From Clostridia bacterium (GTDB lineage Bacteria; Bacillota; Clostridia; Christensenellales; Borkfalkiaceae): a DNA stretch of 35,893 nucleotides. Shown in pieces: positions 25,269 to 32,461 of the stretch (its first letter is position 1; each line of letters opens with the position of its first letter). The translations under genes and the position numbers were made by a program. Below the pieces are notes generated by a model. The model worked only from the letters and a program-made list of their open reading frames with translations, searched no databases and was not told where the DNA came from. The stretch covers positions 1 to 35,893 of the forward strand of contig JAFURP010000001.1 of the NCBI GenBank assembly GCA_017471785.1. The letters run 5' to 3'.

Positions 25269-26324
25269 ATGCATATAACCAAACTCGTGACCGTAGGCGG
25301 CGTGCCCGTCGGCGGCGGCTCGGCGGTAAAAATTCAATCGATGACGACGACGAAAACGGCGGACGTGGAAAAGACGGTCGCGCAGATCGCCGCACTCGAC
25401 AAAGCGGGCTGTGAGATCGTCCGCGTTGCCGTGAGCGACGAAGCGGACGCTGCGGCGGTGAAAGAGGTCGTTTCCAAGATCCGCTTGCCGCTCGTAGCCG
25501 ATATCCATTTTTCCCCAAGGCTTGCCGTTGCGGCGATCGAAAACGGGGCGCATAAGGTGCGTATCAATCCCGGGAATATCGGTGGGGAAAGGGAGATAAA
25601 ATACGTTGCCGATTGCGTAAAGGCGCATAATATCCCCGTTCGCGTGGGGGCGAATACGGGCAGTATCGAAAAGACCTTTTTGGAAAAGTACGGACGGAAC
25701 GAATACGCGCTCGTGGAGAGCGCGCTTTATAACGTAGCGGCGCTTGAAAAATGCGGCGTGAACGATATCGTCGTTTCCGTCAAGGCTTCGAGCGTGCCGC
25801 TCACCGTCAAAGCCTATCGCTTGCTCGCGCAAAAGACGGATTATCCCTTGCATTTGGGGGTTACAGAAGCGGGTACGACGGAAGCGGGCGTAGTGAAAAG
25901 CGCCGTGGGGATCGGCTGCTTGCTTTTGGACGGTATCGGCGATACTATTCGCGTTTCGCTCACCGACGACCCCGTCAAGGAAGTGGACGCGGCGAGGCTC
26001 ATCTTACGCGCCTGCGGCTTGGACGAGGACTTCGTTGAGGTCGTATCCTGTCCCACCTGCGGTCGTTGCGCGTGGGAGAGCATGTCGCTTGCGGAAAAGG
26101 TGACGGCGTTCGTGAAGCCGTATAGAAAACGGGCGAAGATCGCCGTTATGGGTTGCGTGGTGAACGGCCCGGGGGAAGCAAAGGACGCCGACCTTGGGAT
26201 CGCGGGCGGCAACGGATCGTGCCTGATTTTCAAAAAGGGCGAGCCGTATAAAAAGGTGCGCGCGGAGGACGCCGAAAAGGAATTTTTGAAGGAAATCGGG
26301 TTATTGTTAGATGGACAGGCTTGA
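25269..26324 (+). CDS. ispG: 4-Hydroxy-3-methylbut-2-enyl diphosphate synthase
   Basis: 4Fe-4S enzyme of the MEP isoprenoid pathway. An N-terminal TIM barrel (VKIQSMTTT, VADIHFS, VRINPGNIG) is followed by the iron-sulfur domain with ligands C261 and C264 (SCPTCGRC), C296 and E303 (MGCVVNGPGEA). At 351 residues it is the usual two-domain bacterial form. Dxr and RseP are not in the window. Its end overlaps the next gene by 14 bp. In many Clostridia polC follows ispG, which matters for the next entry. Confidence 0.96.
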   Translation: MHITKLVTVGGVPVGGGSAVKIQSMTTTKTADVEKTVAQIAALDKAGCEIVRVAVSDEADAAAVKEVVSKIRLPLVADIHFSPRLAVAAIENGAHKVRINPGNIGGEREIKYVADCVKAHNIPVRVGANTGSIEKTFLEKYGRNEYALVESALYNVAALEKCGVNDIVVSVKASSVPLTVKAYRLLAQKTDYPLHLGVTEAGTTEAGVVKSAVGIGCLLLDGIGDTIRVSLTDDPVKEVDAARLILRACGLDEDFVEVVSCPTCGRCAWESMSLAEKVTAFVKPYRKRAKIAVMGCVVNGPGEAKDADLGIAGGNGSCLIFKKGEPYKKVRAEDAEKEFLKEIGLLLDGQA

Positions 26325-27885
26325 AGAATATTTAAGGGATATCCGTAATTTAGACGGATTGAAAAACGCAATACTTTGCCAAATCACTCTGTCGAAACGG
26401 GAGAAAACGGCGGAGTTTTCTCTCGTTACCGATAAGACCTATTCTCCGCGCGAGGAATTGCAAGCGCGGGATATTTCCGATCGCTATTTACCGAGCGGCT
26501 TTTCGGCTAAAATGAAGATCGTCAAGCGCGTGCCCGACGCGGAGCTTTTGAAGAAGAAGATATACGATTATATTTCTTTGAAATTCCCCGCCGCGGCGGC
26601 GTTTTTGGAGGAGGACGGGATCGAGGTGGAAATGCTGCAAAGCGGCGCGCACTTCCTCGTGGATATCGCCTCGGGCGAGGAGTATCTCTTTTCTTCGGGA
26701 AAGATACTCGACGACGTCAGCGCGTACTTAAAAAGCGGTTATTGCGGCACTTTCTACGGCAACGTGCGTATCGTGGAAAAGCAAGCGCCCGACGGGTCAC
26801 TTTTGGAGGAGATGCCCGAGTCGAAGGAGGAGGACGTCGTTTTCGAGATCCGCCGCTTCCCCGTTTGTGATTTCGCGAAGCTGGACGGCGCGGATACGAT
26901 ACCCAAAACCGCCGTATACGCCGCCGACTATTTAAGCGAGGAGGGCGTTTTCGCGGTTTGCGGCACGATCACCTATATTGAAGAAAAACAATACGTAAAG
27001 CACAACGAAAAGACGGGCGAGGACGTGCAAAAATCCCGCTTTTCGATCGCGCTTTCGGACGGGTCGGGGACGCTTCGTACGACCTATTTCCCCAAGAAAG
27101 CGACGGTGGATAAGGTGCGCGAATTAAAGACGGGCGACAGGATCGTGATTATCGGTGAAAACGAAGAATACAACGGCTACCGTTCTTTTCAAGCCTCTAA
27201 GATCAATTACGGCAATCCGCCCGAGGGGTTCGAGCCGGAAAAGAGAAAGGGGAAGCCCGTACCCAAGTTTTATCATACCGTCCAACCCGAGCCGTATATC
27301 GATTATACGCAGGCGGGCTTTTTCGACGATTTGGACAAGCCCGAGGATCTGAAAAAGCATACGTTCGTCGTGTTCGACTTGGAAACGACGGGCTTAAACA
27401 ACAACCCCGCCATGGGGCGTATGGATAAGATCATCGAGCTCGGCGCGGTGAAGATCGTAAACGGCGAGATGAAAGAAAAGTTTTCCACCTTCGTCGCCTG
27501 TTCCGATCGTTTGTCGGGAGAGATCGTCAAGCTTACGGGTATCACCGAGGATATGCTCGTGGGCGCGCCTGAGATCGAAAAGGTGATCGCCGATTTTTAT
27601 AAGTTTGCGGACGGCGCGTATCTCGTCGGACACAACGTCACGTTCGACTACCGCTTCGTTCATTACTACGGCGAGCAAAACGGCTATATGTTCGATCATA
27701 AGCAGTTTGATACTATGACCTTGGCACAGGAGCTTTTGCGCGGCTTGTTGCCTAATTATAAGCTTAATTCGGTAGCCGACTATTACGGCTTTACCTTTAA
27801 TCATCACCGCGCGTTCGACGACGCGTGCGTAACGGCGAAAATATTTATAGAACTGATCAAAAAACGGGGTAAATTGCCCGTATGA
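26311..27885 (+). CDS. PolC-derived protein: N-terminal and OB domains plus DEDDh exonuclease, no polymerase
   Basis: A 524-residue protein at the locus where clostridial polC is normally found. Residues about 1-200 resemble the PolC N-terminal domains and 211-300 look like its OB fold (GVFAVCGTITYIEE...GDRIVIIGENEEYNG). The exonuclease is at 350-520: D356 and E358 (FDLETTG), D446 (HNVTFDYRF), H499 and D504 (HHRAFDDA). Full PolC is about 1,400 residues, with a PHP domain around the exonuclease and a large polymerase; both are absent and the ROK gene starts 11 bp after the stop. The frame is clean with no remnant downstream. It is probably a functional exonuclease; the polymerase role must be elsewhere. 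The PolC relationship rests on motif recall. Confidence 0.8.
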   Translation: MDRLEEYLRDIRNLDGLKNAILCQITLSKREKTAEFSLVTDKTYSPREELQARDISDRYLPSGFSAKMKIVKRVPDAELLKKKIYDYISLKFPAAAAFLEEDGIEVEMLQSGAHFLVDIASGEEYLFSSGKILDDVSAYLKSGYCGTFYGNVRIVEKQAPDGSLLEEMPESKEEDVVFEIRRFPVCDFAKLDGADTIPKTAVYAADYLSEEGVFAVCGTITYIEEKQYVKHNEKTGEDVQKSRFSIALSDGSGTLRTTYFPKKATVDKVRELKTGDRIVIIGENEEYNGYRSFQASKINYGNPPEGFEPEKRKGKPVPKFYHTVQPEPYIDYTQAGFFDDLDKPEDLKKHTFVVFDLETTGLNNNPAMGRMDKIIELGAVKIVNGEMKEKFSTFVACSDRLSGEIVKLTGITEDMLVGAPEIEKVIADFYKFADGAYLVGHNVTFDYRFVHYYGEQNGYMFDHKQFDTMTLAQELLRGLLPNYKLNSVADYYGFTFNHHRAFDDACVTAKIFIELIKKRGKLPV

Positions 27886-27896
27886 AGGAGTAGGAA

Positions 27897-28853
27897 ATGG
27901 AAAAGACGAAATATTATATCGGTATCGATTTGGGCGGTACGTTCGTCAAAGGCGGTATCGTGGACGAAAACGGGAATTTGATCGTTTCCGATAAGGTACC
28001 CACCGAGGCAAAGAGTGGTAACGACAAAGTCGTTTCGAATATCGCGGGACTTTGTATGCTCTTACTTGAAAAGGCGAAGATAACCAAGGAGCAGGTACAA
28101 GGGATAGGTATGGGCGTCCCCGGACTCATTGACAGTCAAAACGGGATAGTCAAGTATTCCAACAACCTGCATTTCGAGCATTTCGATATCGCAGGCGCGC
28201 TCCAAGCCAAGACGGGCTTGCCCGTAAAGATCGCCAACGACGCAAACGTGGCGGCGCTCGGGGAAACGAAGTTCGGTTGCGGCAAGGAATATGATAACAC
28301 GGTGCTTCTTACGCTCGGTACGGGCGTGGGCGGGGGCGTAGTGATCGGCGGCAAGCTGTTCGAGGGCAACGGCTCGGCGGGCGCGGAGCTTGGTCATAAC
28401 GTTATCGCCGCGGGCGGCGAGCCTTGCGGTTGCGGGCGTAAGGGTTGTTTGGAAGCGTACGCTTCGGCGACGGCGCTCATTCGCGACACCAAGCGCGCTA
28501 TGGAAGCGAATAGGGACAGCGCGATGTGGGAGATCGGCTCGATCGATAACGTAACGGGCAAGACGGCGTTCGATTATATGGAAAAGGATAAAGCGGCGAA
28601 AAGCGTCGTGGATAATTATATCGAAAAATTGGGCGTAGGTATCGTCAACCACGCGAACACGTTCCGACCCCAAGCGGTGATCTTGGGCGGCGGCGTTTGC
28701 GCGGAGGGGGATAGATTGGTAAAACCCCTGCAAGAAATGTTGAACGAAGAAATTTACGCAGGCGCGCGAGGACCGCAAGTGAAGCTTTTAACGGCGACCT
28801 TGAAAAACGACGCGGGTATATTCGGCGCCGTGGCGTTGATCGCAGGTATATAA
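27897..28853 (+). CDS. glcK: ROK family glucokinase
   Basis: Phosphorylates glucose (or a related hexose) with ATP. The 318-residue protein has the phosphate-binding loop GIDLGGTFVKGG (9-20), GMGVPGLID, NDANVAALGE with catalytic D115, and the sugar/zinc region GHN(166-168) and CGCGRKGCLEAYAS with C177, C179 and C184. These are the ROK repeats with zinc ligands. No DNA-binding domain is present, so it is a kinase, not a NagC-type repressor. It is 11 bp after the exonuclease gene and ends before a strong terminator. Confidence 0.93.
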   Translation: MEKTKYYIGIDLGGTFVKGGIVDENGNLIVSDKVPTEAKSGNDKVVSNIAGLCMLLLEKAKITKEQVQGIGMGVPGLIDSQNGIVKYSNNLHFEHFDIAGALQAKTGLPVKIANDANVAALGETKFGCGKEYDNTVLLTLGTGVGGGVVIGGKLFEGNGSAGAELGHNVIAAGGEPCGCGRKGCLEAYASATALIRDTKRAMEANRDSAMWEIGSIDNVTGKTAFDYMEKDKAAKSVVDNYIEKLGVGIVNHANTFRPQAVILGGGVCAEGDRLVKPLQEMLNEEIYAGARGPQVKLLTATLKNDAGIFGAVALIAGI

Positions 28854-28861
28854 ATAAAAAG

Positions 28862-28887
28862 AAAACGGAGCGAATTCGCTCCGTTTT
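28862..28887. terminator. Bidirectional terminator between glcK and the 6S RNA
   Basis: A perfect 26-nt palindrome (AAAACGGAGCGAATTC and complement) with A and T runs on either end. It can stop the plus-strand glcK transcript and the minus-strand 6S RNA. Confidence 0.88.
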
Positions 28888-29075
28888 ATCGTTAAAATCA
28901 ATCCGCCTGTGCCGCACCCGAGCTAAATGATGAACCCGCGCATAGCAGGTGGGTGCCGCATCTTGACGCCTCGGACTTTCCGCATAGCAGACCTTGCCTA
29001 TCGCCACGAATAACTTGCTCCCGATTTCATAATGTGGATTCCGTTTTATGCCCGACTCCGAACACCGCAGATCTA
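28888..29075 (-). ncRNA. ssrS: 6S RNA
   Basis: About 190 nt on the minus strand between a consensus promoter and a terminator. The 5' side reads CTGCGGTGTTCGG and the 3' side GGGTTCATCATTTAGC, then GGTGCGGCACAGGCGG. These match the layout of bacterial 6S RNA (5' CUGAGAUGUUCGC, 3' GGGUUC...GCGGC in E. coli). The two ends pair as an imperfect stem (ATCTGC with GGCGGAT, GTGTT with GGCAC). 6S RNA binds the sigma-A holoenzyme and mimics an open promoter. A Rfam covariance search would settle it. Confidence 0.78.
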
Positions 29076-29080
29076 TCTTT

Positions 29081-29109
29081 ATTATACACGCTTCCGCTTT
29101 ATTTGTCAA
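29081..29109 (-). promoter_or_regulatory. Consensus promoter of the 6S RNA
   Basis: On the minus strand, TTGACA (29104-29109), 17-bp spacer and TATAAT (29081-29086): a perfect match to the sigma-A consensus. It begins 20 bp after the pdxY stop codon. Confidence 0.9.
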
Positions 29110-29128
29110 CGGAATGAACGCGAAAAAA

Positions 29129-29941
29129 TCAGCCGTTCAAATTTTTTAAGAAGGTAAAAATTTCCGCTTCGAAATTCAGTCCATACCGTTTATCCGCAAC
29201 TTCTTTTGCCGAACGGCGAATGGACGCGCTCGTAAAATCGGCGGCGAGCCGAATGGCGGTTTCCTCCGACTTCCCTCGCGCAAGCGCGCCGACGAACGCC
29301 GAAGCGAACACGTCGCCCGCGCCGCAAAAAAAGCCTTCTACGTTTTCGGAGGTGTATTTTTGCGTTACGCCCTCTTTATTCGTATAACGAATAGATATAT
29401 TTTCCTTTTCGAGGATACCCGTAACGACGGGGCGCGCGCAAAGCTCGCGGAGCTTTTGCAGCAGCTCGTCGGTATTCGCCGCAGGATAGGGGATATCGGC
29501 AAGATAGCACGCCTCGGTGAGGTTGGGTAAAATATAATCGGCTTCGCGACAAAGTGCGCGCATTTTTTCCACGTACCCGTCGTTAAAGCCTGCATAGAGG
29601 CTGCCGCTATCTCCCATAACGGGATCTACGACGAAAAAGCCGTCCTTTTTGAGAAAGTCGCGCTTTATCTTTTGCACGATCTCGATTTGTGCTTCGCTGC
29701 CCAAATAGCCGCTATATACGGCGTCGAAGGAAACGCCGAGCGTTTTCCAATGTGCGAGTATACCCTCGATATCCCCCGTTAGATCGCGGAAGGTGTAGCC
29801 CTCGAAGCCGCCCGTGTGGGTGGAAAGGAGGGCTGTGGGCAATACGTCGCAGGTAACGCCGCACGCGGAAAGCACGGGAAGAGTCACGCTTAAAGAGCAT
29901 TTCCCGATACAAGATATGTCGTTTACGGCGAGTACGCGCAT
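29129..29941 (-). CDS. pdxY: Pyridoxamine/pyridoxal kinase (PfkB family)
   Basis: Ribokinase-fold enzyme that phosphorylates B6 vitamers in the salvage route. The 270-residue protein begins with a clear ATG (29941) and MRVLAVNDISCIGKCSLSV, then LPTALLSTHTGG, YSGYLGS and the ATP/metal segment DPVMGD (106-111). The catalytic GAGD motif with D210 is near the C-terminus. I do not use the much longer open frame upstream, which runs antisense through aspS and the deacetylase gene. A GTGAGG site precedes the start. It is the only protein-coding gene on the minus strand here; its promoter diverges from that of aspS. Confidence 0.88.
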   Translation of the reverse strand: MRVLAVNDISCIGKCSLSVTLPVLSACGVTCDVLPTALLSTHTGGFEGYTFRDLTGDIEGILAHWKTLGVSFDAVYSGYLGSEAQIEIVQKIKRDFLKKDGFFVVDPVMGDSGSLYAGFNDGYVEKMRALCREADYILPNLTEACYLADIPYPAANTDELLQKLRELCARPVVTGILEKENISIRYTNKEGVTQKYTSENVEGFFCGAGDVFASAFVGALARGKSEETAIRLAADFTSASIRRSAKEVADKRYGLNFEAEIFTFLKNLNG

Positions 29942-29981
29942 AGAAATTTGCCTCACAACGAATAAAAAGTTTGATAAATCT

Positions 29982-30010
29982 ATTATAAAATTCTTGCTTT
30001 TTTTTGTCAA
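29982..30010 (-). promoter_or_regulatory. Consensus promoter of pdxY
   Basis: On the minus strand, TTGACA (30005-30010), 17-bp A-rich spacer and TATAAT (29982-29987), about 40 bp upstream of the pdxY start codon. Confidence 0.9.
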
Positions 30011-30022
30011 ACATATTAAAAT
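29994..30022 (+). promoter_or_regulatory. Possible aspS promoter interleaved with the pdxY promoter
   Basis: TTGCTT (29994-29999), 17-bp spacer and TAAAAT (30017-30022), overlapping the divergent pdxY promoter. The -35 box is poor (3 of 6). A leader hairpin of AAGCGCG with CGCGCTT (about 30046-30082) follows before aspS; it lacks a T run, so it does not look like a terminator. Confidence 0.4.
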
Positions 30023-30097
30023 AGAAAAGTAAAAAAAATTGAAAAAAGCGCGCGTTTCGTTTGGAAAGCGGCGACGCGCTTCAAAAGAGGTAAAAAT

Positions 30098-31429
30098 ATG
30101 GTTATCAACGGCGAGATCAAAACGAATACGGTGGCGTACGCCGATTTCGAAAAATACGAAAACCAAGTGGTAACGATCAAGGGCACCATTCACAATATCC
30201 GTATGATGTCCGATTTTGCGTTCGTCATTTTGCGTACGGCGCGCGAAACGGTACAATGCGTTTACGCGGAAAGCTTTTCCGATTACAGAATGACCGAGGA
30301 CGTCAAAGAGGAGTGCGCGGCAAAAATTACGGGTAAGATCGTGGCGGGCGAAACGCGCGACGGCTCCAAACGCTACGAGCTGCAAATCCATAATATCGAG
30401 CTGTTGTCCCATCCTGCGGACATTCCGCCCGTCGTTATCACGAAAAAGCAGGTCAACTGCGACCTTTCCACCAACCTCGACTATCGCCCCGTGACCTTGC
30501 GTAATCCCAAGGAACGCGCGATCTTCAAATTGCAAGAGGGCATCGCGCGCGGCTTTAGAGAATTCCTGTCCTCGCAAGGCTTCACCGAGATCCGTTCCCC
30601 GAAGATCAACTTCGCAGGCGCGGAGGGGGGCACCAACGTATTCAAGCTCGACTATTTCGGCAAACAGGTATATCTCGCGCAATCGCCCCAGCTGTATAAG
30701 CAGGCGCTCGTCGCGGTGTACGAGAGGGTGTTCGAGATCGCGCCCGTATTCCGCGCGGAGCATCACGATACCAGCCGCCATTTGAACGAATATATCTCGA
30801 TGGACTTCGAAATGGGCTTTATCGACAGCTTCGAGGATATTATGAATATGGAAACGGGCGTGCTCAAATACATTATGAATTTGCTCAAAACGGAGTATAA
30901 AAACGAGGTGGACCTGTTGCACGTAGACGTGCCCGAGATCACGGAGATCCCCGTTTTGAAGTTTATGGAAGCCAAAGAGATCTTGATGAAGAAATTCAAG
31001 TATCAGCCGACGGATATGAAAGACTTCGACCCCGAGGAGGAACAGCTTCTCGGTAAATACGCGAAAAAGCAATTCAATTCCGATTTCATCTTCATCACCC
31101 ATTATCCCTCCAAAAAACGTCCGTTCTATACGATGGACGACCCCGAAGACCCCGAATACACGCTGTCCTTCGATCTTTTGTTCAGGGGCTTGGAGATCAC
31201 CTCGGGCGGTCAGCGCGTACACGATTACGCCGCGCAGGTGGCAAAGATGGAGAAGCTGGGTATGAACCCCGAGGAATTTGCGACCTATTTGATGCTTCAT
31301 AAATACGGCGCGCCTCCGCACGGCGGCTTGGGCTTGGGCTTGGAGCGCTTGACGATGCACCTTTTGGGCGCGAAGAACGTGCGTGAAGCGACGATGTTCC
31401 CTCGCGACATCAACCGCGTTTCGCCGTAA
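30098..31429 (+). CDS. aspS: Archaeal-type aspartyl-tRNA synthetase, probably non-discriminating
   Basis: Class II synthetase of 443 residues with an N-terminal OB anticodon-binding domain (about 1-110) and catalytic core. Motif 2 is FRAEHHDTSRHLNEY, AQSPQLYKQ is the typical AspRS segment, and motif 3 is GGLGLGLERLTM, ending NVREATMFPRDINRVSP. It lacks the large insertion domain of ordinary bacterial AspRS (about 590 residues). The OB loop reads GTIHNI with H32 where discriminating enzymes have tryptophan; histidine there is associated with charging both tRNA(Asp) and tRNA(Asn). That would need GatCAB elsewhere to make Asn-tRNA. Asparaginyl-tRNA synthetase is less likely given the ending and the SPQLYKQ block. 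Confidence 0.88.
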   Translation: MVINGEIKTNTVAYADFEKYENQVVTIKGTIHNIRMMSDFAFVILRTARETVQCVYAESFSDYRMTEDVKEECAAKITGKIVAGETRDGSKRYELQIHNIELLSHPADIPPVVITKKQVNCDLSTNLDYRPVTLRNPKERAIFKLQEGIARGFREFLSSQGFTEIRSPKINFAGAEGGTNVFKLDYFGKQVYLAQSPQLYKQALVAVYERVFEIAPVFRAEHHDTSRHLNEYISMDFEMGFIDSFEDIMNMETGVLKYIMNLLKTEYKNEVDLLHVDVPEITEIPVLKFMEAKEILMKKFKYQPTDMKDFDPEEEQLLGKYAKKQFNSDFIFITHYPSKKRPFYTMDDPEDPEYTLSFDLLFRGLEITSGGQRVHDYAAQVAKMEKLGMNPEEFATYLMLHKYGAPPHGGLGLGLERLTMHLLGAKNVREATMFPRDINRVSP

Positions 31430-31441
31430 GGAGAAAAGGGT

Positions 31442-32128
31442 ATGTGGAATGGTAAGAAAAAAGCGGTGACATTCAGCTTTGACGACGCCGTTAAACAGGA
31501 TATTCGCTTGATCGCTATTTTGGATAAATACGGCTTGAAGGGCACGTTCAATCTCAATTCCGGTTATTTGGGCTGTAAGGGTAACGAGGACGCGCACGGC
31601 GCAAGACACGATAAGATTTTGGCTTCGCAAGTGAAAAGCGTGTACGCAGGGCACGAGGTTGCCGTACATACGCTCACGCATCCCAATTTGACGGGATTGG
31701 ACGAGGAAACGATCGTTCGGCAGGTTATGGAGGATCAAAAAGCGCTTTCCGCGCTCGTCTCGTACGACGTGTTCGGTATGGCGTACCCCTGCGGCGGCGT
31801 GAACAACGACGACCGCGTGGCGGAGATCCTTCGCAAAAACACGCCCGTCCGCTATTCGCGTACCATCACCTCCACGTATAACTTCGATTTGCAGGAAAAC
31901 CTGCTGCGTTTCAACCCTACGATCCATTGGATCGAGGCGGGCGCGGAGGAAGTGATCGATAAATTTCTTGCGTTGGAAACGGACGAACCGCAGCTTTTGT
32001 ATATTTGGGGTCACGCGTACGAATTGGATTGGGAAAACGGCACGGAGGAAAAATTCGAACGTTTTTGCAAAAAGCTTGCAGGGCGCGAGGATATTTTCTA
32101 TGGCACCAATCGCGAAGTTCTGCTCTAA
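31442..32128 (+). CDS. Polysaccharide deacetylase (NodB-like, CE4)
   Basis: A 228-residue NodB-homology protein. Motif 1 is TFSFDDA with D14/D15, motif 2 the metal-binding HTLTH (H76, H80) and motif 3 near AYPCGG. Later GHAYELD resembles the motif 5 histidine region. There is no signal peptide, unlike secreted chitin or peptidoglycan deacetylases, so it is probably cytoplasmic and its substrate is not a wall polymer outside the cell, or export occurs another way. It follows aspS by 12 bp with GGAG in between and may be co-transcribed with it by chance of position. Confidence 0.88.
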   Translation: MWNGKKKAVTFSFDDAVKQDIRLIAILDKYGLKGTFNLNSGYLGCKGNEDAHGARHDKILASQVKSVYAGHEVAVHTLTHPNLTGLDEETIVRQVMEDQKALSALVSYDVFGMAYPCGGVNNDDRVAEILRKNTPVRYSRTITSTYNFDLQENLLRFNPTIHWIEAGAEEVIDKFLALETDEPQLLYIWGHAYELDWENGTEEKFERFCKKLAGREDIFYGTNREVLL

Positions 32129-32143
32129 AGGGTAAAAATTCGC

Positions 32144-32172
32144 TTTACAAAAGCGAAAAAAAGTTGTATAAT
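32144..32172 (+). promoter_or_regulatory. Promoter of the ileS T-box leader
   Basis: TTTACA (32144-32149), 17-bp spacer and TATAAT (32167-32172). Transcription would begin near 32179. Confidence 0.82.
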
Positions 32173-32178
32173 AATAAA

Positions 32179-32429
32179 AACGAATAGAAAAGCGTTAAAA
32201 GAGGACAACGTTTTCGCAATCACTCCGCACAGAGAAATTCCGTTTTGCTGAGAGGAAAAAGGAGCTTGTGAAAAATATCACCTCGTCAGCTTATTTCGCG
32301 AAATGCAAAAAAGTAGTGAAATACGGTTTCGCAAGCCGTTATCCTTAGCGACGAATGATGGTTCGGTGGTTGATAAAACTCGGTTTATAAGCCGTTGTGT
32401 TTTTCCGAAACGCAACGGCTTCGTTTTTT
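32179..32429 (+). promoter_or_regulatory. Isoleucine T-box leader with terminator (ileS)
   Basis: A 250-nt leader in front of ileS with T-box features. Stem I shows GAGGACAA at the base, CAGAG and GCTGAGAGG for the AG-bulge/apical side, and a specifier-like ATC (32277-32279, an Ile codon) followed by A. A Stem III-like AGTAGTGAAATACGG...CCGTTATCC hairpin follows. A strong terminator has stem AAGCCGTTGTG/CGCAACGGCTT (32389-32399 with 32411-32421) and six Ts (32424-32429). The antiterminator can form from TTCGG (32362) with CCGAA (32405), a bulge starting TGGT (32367) for the tRNA acceptor end, and AAAAC (32375) with GTTTT (32399). The textbook AGGGTGGNACCGCG is not present; only GGTGGT remains. 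Low tRNA(Ile) charging would raise ileS expression. Confidence 0.72.
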
Positions 32430-32461
32430 GTAAAAAACCTTACAATAAGGAGAAATTGTAT

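Noticed and set aside
28910..29010. RNase P RNA, because of GGAAAGTCCG on the minus strand
   Set aside because: The transcript is only about 190 nt and lacks the other RNase P core elements; the ends fit 6S RNA better.
29129..32014. A 961-codon open frame on the minus strand that contains pdxY at its end
   Set aside because: Only the last 270 codons look like a protein family. The rest is antisense to aspS and the deacetylase gene, a result of strong codon bias, and a consensus promoter and ribosome-binding site lie in front of the ATG at 29941.
32139..32159. Hairpin TTCGCTTT/AAAGCGAA before ileS as a terminator for the deacetylase gene
   Set aside because: It is followed by A residues on the plus strand, so it would work as a terminator only on the minus strand, where no gene is seen. 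It overlaps the -35 box of the ileS promoter.
32303..32461. An in-frame N-terminal extension of ileS
   Set aside because: It would read through the T-box leader and terminator, and the ATG at 32462 has a proper ribosome-binding site and matches the family start.
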